DNA from: Halopelagius longus
GTDB lineage: Archaea; Halobacteriota; Halobacteria; Halobacteriales; Haloferacaceae
NCBI RefSeq assembly: GCF_900100875.1
Contig: NZ_FNKQ01000001.1
Coordinates: 558,001-622,000 of the forward strand
DNA length: 64,000 nt
Direction of reading: 5' to 3'
Positions 45,959 through 54,896 of this stretch are shown piece after piece. Below the pieces are notes generated by a model. The model was not told the origin of the DNA. It made no database searches and saw only the letters and a program-made list of their open reading frames with translations. The position numbers and the translations under genes were made by a program. The first letter of the stretch is position 1; every line of letters starts with the position of its first letter.

Positions 45959-46408
45959 ATGAGCCAGTCCGTCTCGCGGAAGCGACCGTGGCTCGCAGCA
46001 CTGCTCGGAGCGCTCGCAACGGGACTCGGTCACGTGTACCTGCGGCGGTGGCGGCGCGCGTTCGGATGGGTGGCCGTCCTGTTCGCCGTCAGCGTCCTGT
46101 TCGTCGATCAGGCGGCGTTGAGCGCGCTCGCGGCCGGGGACGCCGTCGACGTCGCGGAGCTCACCCCCCTCCTCATCGCGGGGGGCCTCAGCATCGCCGA
46201 CGCGTACCTCCTCGCCCGCATCCAGAACGCCGCCGTTCGGCTAACCGTCACCCCGGACGGGCGACTCAACAGCTGTCCGAACTGCGGCAAGGAGCTCGAT
46301 TCGGAGCTCGACTTCTGTCACTGGTGCACGGCGGAACTCGACGACTTCGAGGCCGTCATCGCGGAACGGAGCGACGAACGCGGCCGCAGAACGCGGCAAA
46401 AGGAGTAG
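45959..46408 (+). CDS. Membrane protein with C-terminal zinc ribbon
   Basis: This 149-residue protein (MSQSVSRKRPWLAALLGALAT) has about three hydrophobic helices. It ends in a cytoplasmic zinc ribbon with knuckles CPNCG and CHWC and a charged tail. The GLGHVYLRRWRRAFGW segment is typical of the TM2-like zinc-ribbon family in haloarchaea. A strong TATA box and the shared operator motif sit immediately upstream, so it is probably controlled by the TetR regulator at 47241. Confidence 0.85.
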   Translation: MSQSVSRKRPWLAALLGALATGLGHVYLRRWRRAFGWVAVLFAVSVLFVDQAALSALAAGDAVDVAELTPLLIAGGLSIADAYLLARIQNAAVRLTVTPDGRLNSCPNCGKELDSELDFCHWCTAELDDFEAVIAERSDERGRRTRQKE

Positions 46409-46444
46409 CCGACCGAACCCGAGCGTCGAACGCCGGCGCGCCTC

Positions 46445-47056
46445 TCACTCTCGGGCGTCTCGGTTCCCCATCAGTATCGCGTCGACGTACTCGTCGGCGG
46501 TCCGTCTCGCGGCTTCGAGCGCCTCCGTCTCGTCTAACACTACCGCTCGCGTGCGAGCGCCATCCACGATAGTCATCAGCGCGCGGGTCACGTGGTCCGC
46601 GTCGACGTCCTCGAACGTGCCTTCGTCGATACCGTGGTTGATGACCGCCTTGAGCATGTACCGGAGGTACTCGTCGTTCTGTCGGAACCGCTCGTCGAAC
46701 GTCTCGTTGTGCGGCGCTTGGCTCCGCATCTCCAACATCGCGACGGAGAGGTCCCGGTGCTCCTCTGGGTTCGCGAGGAGTCTGTCGAGCAGTAACTCCA
46801 ACCGCTCTTCGGGGTCGGTCGTCTCGACGTCGCGCACCGACGCCACGAACCGTTCGAGCAGGTAGTCCAGAAAGGCGGCGAGAAGCTCCTCCTTCGTGTC
46901 GTAGTAGTAGTGAATCGCGGCGGTCGATTTGCCGTACTCCTCGGCGATTCGCTTTATCGTCAGGTCCGCGTAGCCGTGTTTCTGAAGTGCTCGGTGGGTC
47001 GCGCTCATGATCTCCTCGTTCGGGTCCGAGAAGGAACGCTCCGATGGGTCGGCCAT
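46445..47056 (-). CDS. TetR-family transcriptional regulator
   Basis: This 203-residue repressor starts MADPSERSFSDPNEEIMSATH. Its N-terminal HTH contains YADLTIKRIAEEYGKSTAAIHYYYDTKEELL, and the helical ligand-binding domain follows. It is divergent from a second TetR gene, with 184 bases between starts. It lacks the shared operator in its own immediate promoter. Confidence 0.92.
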   Translation of the reverse strand: MADPSERSFSDPNEEIMSATHRALQKHGYADLTIKRIAEEYGKSTAAIHYYYDTKEELLAAFLDYLLERFVASVRDVETTDPEERLELLLDRLLANPEEHRDLSVAMLEMRSQAPHNETFDERFRQNDEYLRYMLKAVINHGIDEGTFEDVDADHVTRALMTIVDGARTRAVVLDETEALEAARRTADEYVDAILMGNRDARE

Positions 47057-47204
47057 TACCTGCAGGGTCCACCTATAGTCGGATAACGGTTTTGACCCCG
47101 AGCGCCGAACGCCGGGATAACGTACCGTCCACTCAGTCCATATCCGTCGCTAAATCGGCCAATATATCCAATTCGTATCTGCCATCCGCATCACCAAAGG
47201 CTTT

Positions 47205-47222
47205 TGACTAACTAGTCAGTAA
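47205..47222. promoter_or_regulatory. Operator-like motif, copy 2
   Basis: TGACTAACTAGTCAGTAA contains the perfect inverted repeat TGACTA-AC-TAGTCA. It lies 19-36 bases before the ATG at 47241, so the regulator probably represses its own gene. Two of 18 bases differ from copy 1. Confidence 0.75.
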
Positions 47223-47240
47223 GTGATCGTACTAACCGAT

Positions 47241-47840
47241 ATGGACGACGACCCAGCGACGGAGATACTGGAGGCAACGTACCGGTCGCTCTGCCGACGC
47301 GGATACGCCGACCTCACGGTCGAGGACATCGCCGCCGAGGCGGACCGAAGCAAGGCGCTGGTCCACTACTACTACGACAGCAAGGAGAACCTCTTCACCG
47401 AGTTTCTGGAGTACCTCTACGAGCGATACACGGCGCACCTCGCGTCCGTGGCGGGTGAAACTCCGCGCGAACGGTTGTTCTCGCTGTTCGAGGCGGTCCT
47501 CGCCGACGAGGCTGCCACCCCCGGCGAGGAGTTCCGGACCGCGATGCTCGAAGTGAAAGCGCAAGCGCCGTACGACGAAGCGATTCAAGCGAACCTCGCC
47601 CGATTCGACGAGTACCTCTTCGAACGCCTGCGGGAGATAATCGCCGCGGGCGTCGAATCCGGCGACTTCCGCGAACGCGTCGACCCGGCCACCGCGGCCG
47701 AGTTTCTCGCGACGACTATCACGGGCGCACAGACGCGTCGCGTCGCCGTCGGCTATCCGACCGACCGACTCTACGAGACGATGACTCGCTACGCCGACAC
47801 GCATCTCCTCGTGGCGGCGGCCGCGGAGGGTTCGAACTGA
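47241..47840 (+). CDS. TetR-family transcriptional regulator heading the MATE operon
   Basis: This 199-residue repressor starts MDDDPATEILEATYRSLCRRG; an in-frame GTG at 47223 is less likely because it overlaps the operator. Its HTH region YADLTVEDIAAEADRSKALVHYYYDSKENLF is closely similar to the divergent TetR, so the two may be ancient paralogues. It overlaps the MATE gene (TGATG). Its own promoter carries operator copy 2, and copies 1 and 3 lie at nearby genes. Confidence 0.93.
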   Translation: MDDDPATEILEATYRSLCRRGYADLTVEDIAAEADRSKALVHYYYDSKENLFTEFLEYLYERYTAHLASVAGETPRERLFSLFEAVLADEAATPGEEFRTAMLEVKAQAPYDEAIQANLARFDEYLFERLREIIAAGVESGDFRERVDPATAAEFLATTITGAQTRRVAVGYPTDRLYETMTRYADTHLLVAAAAEGSN

Positions 47841-49309
47841 TGGGACTTCGACGCCGCGTCGGGTCCCTGTTCAAAGGACCCGAGGAGGTCGACCTCACCG
47901 CGGGCGGCATCGGGAAACCGCTGTTCTTCCTGTCGATGCCCATCGTCGTCACGAACCTCTTTCAGACGGCGTACAACCTCGCGGACACGTTCTGGCTCGG
48001 GCAGTACAGCACCGACGCGCTGGCGGCCATCAGCTTCGCGTTCCCGATGGTGTTTCTCCTCATCTCGCTCGGGATGGGGATATCGGTCGCCGGCAGCGTC
48101 CTCGTCGCCCAGTACACGGGCGCGGGCGAGGAACGGGAGGCGGAGTACGCCGCCTCGCAGACGATGACGTTCGCCGTCGCCGCGTCGGTCATCTTGGGCG
48201 GCGTCGGCTACTTCTTCGTCGGCGAGTTCCTCGGCGTCATGGGCGCGTCGGCGGACGTGTTGCCGATGGCGACGAGCTACATGGAGGTCATCTCGCTCGG
48301 CCTCACGTTCATGTTCGGGTTCGCCGTCTTCGTCGCCCTCATGCGGGGGTACGGCGACACAATCACGCCGATGCTCGTGATGTTCGGGTCGGTCGTGCTG
48401 AACATCGTCATCGACCCGTTCCTCATCTTCGGGTGGACGGTCGTTCGGGACGCCCCCCTCGTGGGTACGGTCGCGTTTCCCGAACTCGGCATCGAGGGTG
48501 CGGCCATCGCGACGGTGTTCTCGCGCGCGTTGGCCCTGCTCGTCGGCCTCGCGATAATGTTCCGCGGAAACCGCGGGGTGCAGATTCACCTTCGGGACGC
48601 GGTTCCGAACCTCTCGTACCTCCGACGCCTCGTCCGCATCGGCCTGCCCGCGTCCATCGAGGGGACGGGGCGAGCGCTGTCGATGAACCTGCTTCTGTTC
48701 ATCGTCGCGCTCTTTCCGGACACGGTCGTGGCCGCGTACGGCATCGGGACGCGAGTGTTCTCGGTCGTCTTCCTCCCCGCGATAGCCGTCGCTCGCGGCG
48801 TCGAGACGATGACCGGACAGAACATGGGCGCGGGAAAGCCGGACCGCGCCGAACGGGCGGCCGGACTCGCGGCGACGGTGCTCTTCGGGATACTCTCCGT
48901 CGCCGGAGTCATCGTCTGGTTCGCCGCGGCGCCCATCGCGGACCTGTTCACCACGGACCCCGAAGTCGTCGACATCGCCGCGCAGTTCCTCCGCTACGTC
49001 GCGCTGACGTTCGGGTTCATCGGCCTCATGCGGGCGTACACCGGGAGCCTCCGCGGGGCCGGGAAGACGCTCACCGCGGCGGCTATCTCCGTGTTGATGC
49101 TCGGCGTCGTCCGGTTCCCCGTCGCGTGGGTCGCCGCCGGTCCCCTCGGGGAGACGGGAATCTGGCTGTCCTTTGCGGTATCGAACGTCGCGGGGGCGGC
49201 AATCGCCTACGCGTGGTACCGCCGCGGCACGTGGCGCGAGAGCGACCTCACCGAGTCGAAGGTGGACCTCGACGAGTCCGCGGTCGAAACCCCGACCGGA
49301 GGCGACTGA
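47840..49309 (+). CDS. MATE-family multidrug/cation exporter
   Basis: This 489-residue MATE transporter has twelve hydrophobic helices and a short N-terminal cytoplasmic part (MGLRRRVGSLFKGPEEVDLT). Typical sequences are LFFLSMPIVVTNLFQTAYNLAD and GVETMTGQNMGAGKPDRAE. It probably exports organic cations or other toxic compounds by Na+ or H+ antiport. It is the middle gene of the TetR-MATE-prenyl-synthase-like operon. Confidence 0.95.
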   Translation: MGLRRRVGSLFKGPEEVDLTAGGIGKPLFFLSMPIVVTNLFQTAYNLADTFWLGQYSTDALAAISFAFPMVFLLISLGMGISVAGSVLVAQYTGAGEEREAEYAASQTMTFAVAASVILGGVGYFFVGEFLGVMGASADVLPMATSYMEVISLGLTFMFGFAVFVALMRGYGDTITPMLVMFGSVVLNIVIDPFLIFGWTVVRDAPLVGTVAFPELGIEGAAIATVFSRALALLVGLAIMFRGNRGVQIHLRDAVPNLSYLRRLVRIGLPASIEGTGRALSMNLLLFIVALFPDTVVAAYGIGTRVFSVVFLPAIAVARGVETMTGQNMGAGKPDRAERAAGLAATVLFGILSVAGVIVWFAAAPIADLFTTDPEVVDIAAQFLRYVALTFGFIGLMRAYTGSLRGAGKTLTAAAISVLMLGVVRFPVAWVAAGPLGETGIWLSFAVSNVAGAAIAYAWYRRGTWRESDLTESKVDLDESAVETPTGGD

Positions 49310-49314
49310 CCGCG

Positions 49315-50115
49315 ATGGACGACTCGCCGACGGTCCGACGGAGCGAAATCGACGCGCGACTCGAAGCGGTTCTGAGCGCCGCCGACGAGCAGGGGTTACC
49401 GGCCGTCCGGGAGACGATGGAGGGACCGACCGACAGGTGGTACGGGCGACTCGTCGCGTGGTCGTACGACTCGCTGGTCGGCGACCCCGACCCCGAGACG
49501 GCGTACCCCGCGGCGGCGGCGACCGAACTCCTCTACGGATACTGTCGCCTCCGGAGCGAACTGTTGGTCCAACTCACCGACGCGAAGGCGCACTCTCTCA
49601 CCCGGGACGAGACGGCGACCCTGCTGGCCGGAGACTACCTCCGGACCTCGGCGCACTCGCTTCTCCGTTCGGTCGCTCACCCCGACATCGCCGACTGCGC
49701 CGACGCGTTCGCGGACGTCCTCGATTCGGTCACCGACGCGTTCGTCGCCGCCTACGGCCGACCGGCCCCGTCGGATCCCGACCTCCCCCCGTTCTTCGAG
49801 AAGACGGTCGGGAGCGTCGGCGCGGGGGCCGCCGCCGTCGGAGCGACGCTGGCCGGCGCGGACGACGCTCGCCGCGACGCCTTCGCGCGGGTCGGACGCG
49901 GGTTCAGCACCGCGCGGCGCATCGAGAGGGTGCTCGATTCGGACCCCGGCACGTTCGAGGTCGTACCGCCCGCCGTGGACGAGGCGGAACTCCGGGAGTA
50001 CGCGAATCGACGGCGGAACGAGGCGCGAGAGGCGCTGGAGGAACTCTCCGCTCCCGCCGACGTGAGGGCTCCTCGGACGCTCGCCGGAGGCGACCGGCGG
50101 ACGCCCGACGGGTAG
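49315..50115 (+). CDS. Prenyl-synthase-like protein without Asp-rich motifs
   Basis: This 266-residue helical protein aligns by eye with polyprenyl diphosphate synthases (ATELLYGYCRLRSELLVQLTDAK, AGDYLRTSAHSLLRSVAHPD, and KTVGSVGAGAAAVGATLAGADD). However, neither DDxxD motif is present: the first position reads YGYCRLRSELL and the second RRIERVLD. Magnesium-dependent condensation is therefore unlikely. Binding an isoprenoid, quinone or lipid, or a structural role, is more plausible. It follows the MATE gene by five bases and is probably co-transcribed with it. Confidence 0.75.
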   Translation: MDDSPTVRRSEIDARLEAVLSAADEQGLPAVRETMEGPTDRWYGRLVAWSYDSLVGDPDPETAYPAAAATELLYGYCRLRSELLVQLTDAKAHSLTRDETATLLAGDYLRTSAHSLLRSVAHPDIADCADAFADVLDSVTDAFVAAYGRPAPSDPDLPPFFEKTVGSVGAGAAAVGATLAGADDARRDAFARVGRGFSTARRIERVLDSDPGTFEVVPPAVDEAELREYANRRRNEAREALEELSAPADVRAPRTLAGGDRRTPDG

Positions 50116-50122
50116 ACGCCGA

Positions 50123-50278
50123 TTACCGCGCGGACAACTTCTCTCCGACCCACAGGAGCAACAGAACGGGCAGGAGCGGAAGCATGACGACTACCGTTAT
50201 CCCGAAGATGAGGTATCCGAACGTGCTCATCTCGACGTTCGTGAAGTCGGTTCGGGGGCGACGTACTGCTCTCGTCAT
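50123..50278 (-). CDS. Small membrane protein under the shared operator
   Basis: This 51-residue protein starts MTRAVRRPRTDFTNVEMSTF; a shorter start at 50230 is also possible. It has one strong hydrophobic helix (YLIFGITVVVMLPLLPVLLLLWV) and a basic C-terminal end. It converges on the prenyl-synthase-like gene, eight bases away. Operator copy 3 lies about 28 bases before the ATG. It may be a small efflux accessory or envelope-stress protein. Confidence 0.6.
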   Translation of the reverse strand: MTRAVRRPRTDFTNVEMSTFGYLIFGITVVVMLPLLPVLLLLWVGEKLSAR

Positions 50279-50305
50279 GTTCGGTCGTACGTGCTCGTCC
50301 GACAA

Positions 50306-50323
50306 AAACTAACTGACTAGTAA
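50306..50323. promoter_or_regulatory. Operator-like motif, copy 3
   Basis: AAACTAACTGACTAGTAA matches copy 1 at 14 of 18 positions, including the ACTAACT and TAGTAA half-sites. It lies in the promoter position of the small membrane protein gene. Confidence 0.6.
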
Positions 50324-50549
50324 GTAACTGGGGTAGCGTCCGGCCGATAAACGCGAATCTAACCCGGTAGGGGGCAGTAGGGCGCTGACGGAAAAGTCAG
50401 ACGAGAGGTTCGGGAGACGGCGACGGCGTCCGGCGACGAGGCGCGTCAACTCGAACGACTCGGGTACCGCTATGACGGTACGCTCGGGGAGGACGCTCGG
50501 CGACGCTCAACCCATCAGTTAATACCTCTCGGCGTCCGAGGAGTGTTCT

Positions 50550-51365
50550 ATGAAGATGCAGGGGGAGCGATTCAACGGCGATGCGCGAGTGCTCCACCGC
50601 CGGGCGGTCAGGACACCCCTCCCCGACGAGGACGCAGAACGACTGTTCCACGAGAACATGATGCGGGTCGCTGACGCCCAAGAGCGGAAGGCGGAGATGC
50701 TCGCGGACCCCGACATTCCGCTGTTGACCGCCTACGAGGAGGAACTCGACCGACTGGCCGAGAGTTTCAGACACCGCCTCCGACGGACCGCGGGCGACGA
50801 CTACAGGGAGGTTGCGATGGCGTACAACCGGGGCGAACGCGACGACCGGGTCGGCGCGGTGGCGTCGTACTACTTCGAAGCCCTCTGGCGGATGCAACAG
50901 CGAACGACCGTCACGGACGCGCTGTTCTTCCCGATTATCCTGCGGTATCCGGACAGTTTCACGATAAACATCCGGTTCGCCAGCGGATACACGACGACGG
51001 AGTCGGTCCACTACGAGTCGCCGGAACACCTCTCGGAACGACTCGAAGACGAGTACGCCGAGACGTACCACGAGGAGAGCAACTTCACCCAACGGCAGGC
51101 GGCCGAGTACCTCCGCGAGATATCGCGGATAACTCGCGAGGAGTTCCCCCACCCCGACGAATCGTCGTTCGAGGAGCGGAAGTACGGCGGCATCGTCTCC
51201 GCCGGGGGGCGGAAGGGAACGGTGTTCACGTCGATGCTGAAGCGCGTCGAACCCGACCCGGACCGGTTCTCGGAACCGGTCGAGATGCCGACCCTCGTCG
51301 AAGAGGGCGCGGAGGCGAGACGGACGGAACGGGAACTACTCCGCGACGGGGAAGTGCTCCTCTGA
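50550..51365 (+). CDS. Conserved hypothetical protein
   Basis: This 271-residue protein (MKMQGERFNGDARVLHRRAV) matches no family known to me. It is mostly helical at the N-terminus, with a central beta region (FFPIILRYPDSFTINIRFASG) and a charged C-terminal third. No membrane helix or catalytic motif is evident. A TATA-like ttaatac about 27 bases upstream supports expression as a single gene. Confidence 0.65.
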   Translation: MKMQGERFNGDARVLHRRAVRTPLPDEDAERLFHENMMRVADAQERKAEMLADPDIPLLTAYEEELDRLAESFRHRLRRTAGDDYREVAMAYNRGERDDRVGAVASYYFEALWRMQQRTTVTDALFFPIILRYPDSFTINIRFASGYTTTESVHYESPEHLSERLEDEYAETYHEESNFTQRQAAEYLREISRITREEFPHPDESSFEERKYGGIVSAGGRKGTVFTSMLKRVEPDPDRFSEPVEMPTLVEEGAEARRTERELLRDGEVLL

Positions 51366-51435
51366 GGCGAGGCCGGGGTGAGAGGTGGCAATCCGTCACC
51401 CACCAATAAGGGGACGGCGACGGTACGACGACGCG

Positions 51436-52098
51436 ATGCTCGTTCTCGGTGACGCCCACGCCGACGACCCGGAACGGAGGGAGTCGCTCCTCTCTGCCTA
51501 CCGCGAGACGGACCCCGACGCCGCCCTGCAGGTCGGGGACCTCCTGCACTACGACTTGCCCGCGCCGACGTGGTTCGTCGCGGGGAACAACGAGGACTTC
51601 GACGTGGTGGACGCCCTCCGGCGCGGCGATTCGACCCTGACGGACGCGGAGCGACCGACCCTCCTCGCCAGTACCGCCGCCGACGTGGCCGGACTCCGAG
51701 TGGCGGGCCTCTCGGGTAACTACGCGCCGACGAGGTACGACGCCTCGCGCGAGGAACTGACCGGCGGGCGGCGGCGGCACTTCGTCCGATCGGAGGTCGA
51801 ACGCGCGAAGTCGCTGTCGGACGTGGACGTGTTCCTCTCCCACGAGGCGCCGCACGGCGTCCTCCGCGTCGGCGGGGGGCGCGACCCCGGGTGCGCCGCG
51901 GTCGACGAGATACTGCGCTCGGTCGAACCGGACCTCTGTCTGGTCGGTCATCACCACCGCCACGCCGAGGCGACAGTCGAAGGAACGCGCGTCGTCAGCC
52001 TCGACCCCGTCTGGGAGGCCTACTACACGCTCGACCCCGAGACGCTCGAACTCGAACGCCACCCCCGTCCCGACGGCGCGGGCGACGCCGAGGCGTGA
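51436..52098 (+). CDS. Calcineurin-type metallophosphoesterase
   Basis: This 220-residue protein starts MLVLGDAHADDPERRESLLSA, with the metal motifs DAH, QVGDLLHYD, GNNEDF, SHEAPHG and VGHHHRHAEA. It probably hydrolyses a phosphodiester, and the exact substrate is unknown. It converges on a second phosphoesterase gene. Confidence 0.9.
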   Translation: MLVLGDAHADDPERRESLLSAYRETDPDAALQVGDLLHYDLPAPTWFVAGNNEDFDVVDALRRGDSTLTDAERPTLLASTAADVAGLRVAGLSGNYAPTRYDASREELTGGRRRHFVRSEVERAKSLSDVDVFLSHEAPHGVLRVGGGRDPGCAAVDEILRSVEPDLCLVGHHHRHAEATVEGTRVVSLDPVWEAYYTLDPETLELERHPRPDGAGDAEA

Positions 52099-52135
52099 GT
52101 CCGACGCCCCGGCGCGGGCCGAACGCGGGCGGCGG

Positions 52136-52834
52136 TCAGTCGGAGTGCGAGGTGGCGGTCCGGGGCGAGACTATCTTCGAGTCGCTCCGCTCTTCGACCG
52201 TCTCCTCGGCCTCGACGGCGACGAACTCGTCGTTCCGCCAGTCGTAGGCGGTGAGTTCGCCGCCGTAGACGCACCCGGTGTCGAGGCCGACGGCGTACTC
52301 GCGGACGACCGGTTCCGCGAGCACCGTGTGGCCGAAGAACACCCGGTCGGGACCGGCGTACTCCTCCCACCAGAACGGCCGTTCGTAACTGCCGTCCGAC
52401 AGCGACCGGTTGTTCTCTAACTCCTCTACGGTGTGGTCCACGAGGTTCGTCCGCGGGTCCACGCCGCCGTGGACGACGAGCGTCCCCTCCCACGAGATGG
52501 CCACCGGGAGGTCCCGAATCCACGCCATCTGCTCGTCGCTCAGTTCGGGGAGCTGTTTGTCCCCCCGGATGAGTTTCTCCTCGTTGTTCCCGCGGACCGT
52601 CAGCATGTTCTCCGACTCGCGGACGAGGGAGACGACGCCCGCGCTGTCCGGTCCCTTCCGAACTAAGTCGCCGACGAACACCACGAGGTCGTCGGCGGTC
52701 ACGCCGAGGGTATCGAGGAGGCGTTCGAGTTCCGCCCGGCACCCGTGTACGTCGCCGACGACGTACACCTCGTCCCACCGGTCGATATCGACGCGGCGGT
52801 GCGACACGGACTCGTCGAAGGTAGGTTCGGCCAT
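52136..52834 (-). CDS. Ser/Thr protein phosphatase-type metallophosphoesterase
   Basis: This 232-residue PPP-like enzyme has the five conserved motifs VVGDVHG, VGDLVRKGPDS, RGNNEEK, VVHGGVDPR and GHTVL. Relatives are bacterial-type PrpA/ApaH phosphatases acting on phosphoproteins or dinucleoside tetraphosphates. It starts MAEPTFDESVSHRRVD at 52834. Confidence 0.92.
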   Translation of the reverse strand: MAEPTFDESVSHRRVDIDRWDEVYVVGDVHGCRAELERLLDTLGVTADDLVVFVGDLVRKGPDSAGVVSLVRESENMLTVRGNNEEKLIRGDKQLPELSDEQMAWIRDLPVAISWEGTLVVHGGVDPRTNLVDHTVEELENNRSLSDGSYERPFWWEEYAGPDRVFFGHTVLAEPVVREYAVGLDTGCVYGGELTAYDWRNDEFVAVEAEETVEERSDSKIVSPRTATSHSD

Positions 52835-53015
52835 CTGACTCTCTCAGAGCACGTCCGGACGCCTATAAACGGTTGCTAATATGTTGGGGGTGTCGTATAT
52901 AGACATCAGCGCCGGTCGTGCGCCGGACGGTCGCCTCCGTCCCTCGCTACCACGCCGACCACCGGACGGCGCGGCGTCCGCAACCTCTTTCAGACGGTCA
53001 CGCGAAGGCGCGGGC

Positions 53016-53906
53016 ATGAGTATCGGACCCCTCGACGACGAGACGGTCGAGAAGTACCGCGAGGCGGGGCGCGTTCTGCGACAGGTGTTAGACGAGGCGG
53101 CCGAGAAGGTCGAACCCGGCGTCAAACACCTCGAAGTCGCGGAGTTCGCCGAGAACCGGATCAACGAACTCGCCGACGGATGCGCCTTCCCCGCGAACAT
53201 CAGCGTCAACGAGGAGGCGTCCCACGCGAGTCCCGCCCGCGACGACGACACCGAGTTCGGCGAGGACATGGTGTGTCTCGACTGCGGCGTCCACGTGGAC
53301 GGGTACATCGCCGACGCCGCGGTGACGGTGGACCTCTCGGGCAACGACGAACTGGTCGAGGCGGCCGAGGAAGCCCTCGACGCGGCGTTGGACGCCGTCG
53401 AACCCGGCGCTGAGACGGGCGAAGTCGGCGCGGAGATAGAGGACGTCATCCGCGGGTACGGGTACACGCCGGTTCTCAACCTCTCGGGACACGGCGTCGC
53501 CCAGTGGGACGCCCACACCGGGCCGAACATCCCGAACCGCGGCACCGAACGCGGCGTCGAACTCGAAGTCGGCGACGTGGTGGCCATCGAACCGTTCGCC
53601 ACCGACGGCCGCGGCAAGGTGGGCGAGGGGTCCAAAGAGGAGATTTACAGCCTCGAACGCGACCGGTCGGTGCGGAACCGTTCGGCCCGGCAGGTCCTCG
53701 AAGAGGTGACCGAGGAGTACAAGACGCTCCCCTTCGCCTCGCGGTGGATAGACACCCCGCGCGCGGAGATGGCCATCCGCCGCCTCGAACAACAGGGCAT
53801 CCTCCACGGCTACCCCGTCCTCAAGGAGGACGACGGAAAACTCGTGAGTCAGGCGGAACACACCGTCGTCGTCACGGAAGACGGCTGCGAGATTCTCACC
53901 GAGTAA
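53016..53906 (+). CDS. map: Type 2 methionine aminopeptidase
   Basis: This 296-residue enzyme removes N-terminal Met from new proteins. It starts MSIGPLDDETVEKYREAGRV. Metal ligands appear in LDCGVHVDGYIADAAVTVD (two Asp), SGHGVAQWDAH (His), VVAIEPFATDG (Glu) and QAEHTVVV (Glu). The helical insertion of the archaeal/eukaryotic type 2 family is present. Confidence 0.96.
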   Translation: MSIGPLDDETVEKYREAGRVLRQVLDEAAEKVEPGVKHLEVAEFAENRINELADGCAFPANISVNEEASHASPARDDDTEFGEDMVCLDCGVHVDGYIADAAVTVDLSGNDELVEAAEEALDAALDAVEPGAETGEVGAEIEDVIRGYGYTPVLNLSGHGVAQWDAHTGPNIPNRGTERGVELEVGDVVAIEPFATDGRGKVGEGSKEEIYSLERDRSVRNRSARQVLEEVTEEYKTLPFASRWIDTPRAEMAIRRLEQQGILHGYPVLKEDDGKLVSQAEHTVVVTEDGCEILTE

Positions 53907-53931
53907 CGCTCTCGGACGCTCTCTCCGTCGG

Positions 53932-54129
53932 TCACGCGTTGTTCATCCGCGTCACTTCCTCCGCGCCGCACGTCGCGCAGACGGAGATTCGGTACGGTTC
54001 GCGGGAGTACACGGCGCGTTCGGAGTCACCGTTCTCCGTGCGCAGTTCCACCCGAACCCGGTGAGGCGTCTCCCGGCCGCAGTGGTCGCACGGTTCGGTT
54101 CGTACGGACGGGTCGGGACCGACTGCCAT
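53932..54129 (-). CDS. Small zinc-binding protein (DUF7835-like)
   Basis: This 65-residue protein starts MAVGPDPSVRTEPCDHCGRE; GTG or ATG starts further upstream (54168, 54156) are possible. Two CxxC pairs (CDHC and CATC) frame a beta-rich middle, and the C-terminus reads EEVTRMNNA. Such proteins are frequent in haloarchaea, with unknown function. Confidence 0.7.
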   Translation of the reverse strand: MAVGPDPSVRTEPCDHCGRETPHRVRVELRTENGDSERAVYSREPYRISVCATCGAEEVTRMNNA

Positions 54130-54233
54130 CGCCGACAGTACGTCGGGACGCGGCATGAACCTAGTCACGAGTCAACGAGCGTCACAGTCGCGTTTCCGCC
54201 GACACTAAGCGGACGCGTTTCCACGGGTCGTCC

Positions 54234-54830
54234 ATGGAGCAGTTGTTCGCACCGTGGCGCATCGAGTGGGTCGAACGGGACGACGACGAGGACTCGGAGG
54301 GGTGTCCGTTCTGCGTCCTCCCCGAACGGGACGACGACAGGGAGAGTCGCGTCGTCGCGCGAAGCGACCACGCGTTCGTCATTCTGAACAACTACCCGTA
54401 CAACCCCGGCCACGCGATGGTCATCCCCTACCGCCACACCGGCGAGTGGGGCGACCTGACCGACGCGGAACTGCTTGACCACGCGAAACTGAAGGCGGCG
54501 ACGTTAGAGGCGTTCGACGCCGCGATAGGTCCCGACGCCGCCAACGTCGGCGAGAACCTCGGCGGCGGCGCGTCGGGCGGGTCCATCGACGACCACCTCC
54601 ACACTCACGTCGTCCCGCGGTGGAACGGCGACACCAACTTCATGCCCGTCGTCGGGGACACGAAGGTGCTGGTAGAAGCCCTCGACGACACGTACGACCG
54701 CCTCCACGAGGCGTTCGCCGGCCTCGACGCCGCGGACGGGGGTGACGGTGCGACGGAGGAAGGCGACGCGACGGCGGACGCCGCGCCGGACGCCGCGGTT
54801 CGCCTCTCGTTCGAGACGGCGGCGGAGTGA
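54234..54830 (+). CDS. HIT-family hydrolase
   Basis: This 198-residue protein starts MEQLFAPWRIEWVERDDDED. It has a CPFC zinc knuckle and the catalytic HIT motif in DDHLHTHVVPRWNGD. It probably hydrolyses or phosphorolyses adenosine dinucleotides. The C-terminal tail is Ala/Asp-rich and likely disordered. Confidence 0.93.
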   Translation: MEQLFAPWRIEWVERDDDEDSEGCPFCVLPERDDDRESRVVARSDHAFVILNNYPYNPGHAMVIPYRHTGEWGDLTDAELLDHAKLKAATLEAFDAAIGPDAANVGENLGGGASGGSIDDHLHTHVVPRWNGDTNFMPVVGDTKVLVEALDDTYDRLHEAFAGLDAADGGDGATEEGDATADAAPDAAVRLSFETAAE

Positions 54831-54896
54831 CCGGCGAGAATCGGGGGCGGCGGTCCGTCCGAAGCGCCTTTGTCCTCCGGCGAATACTCCCCACCG

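Noticed and set aside
47057-47204. Operator motif for the minus-strand TetR gene
   Set aside because: No copy of the TGACTAAC motif was found near its start; other inverted repeats there are weak.
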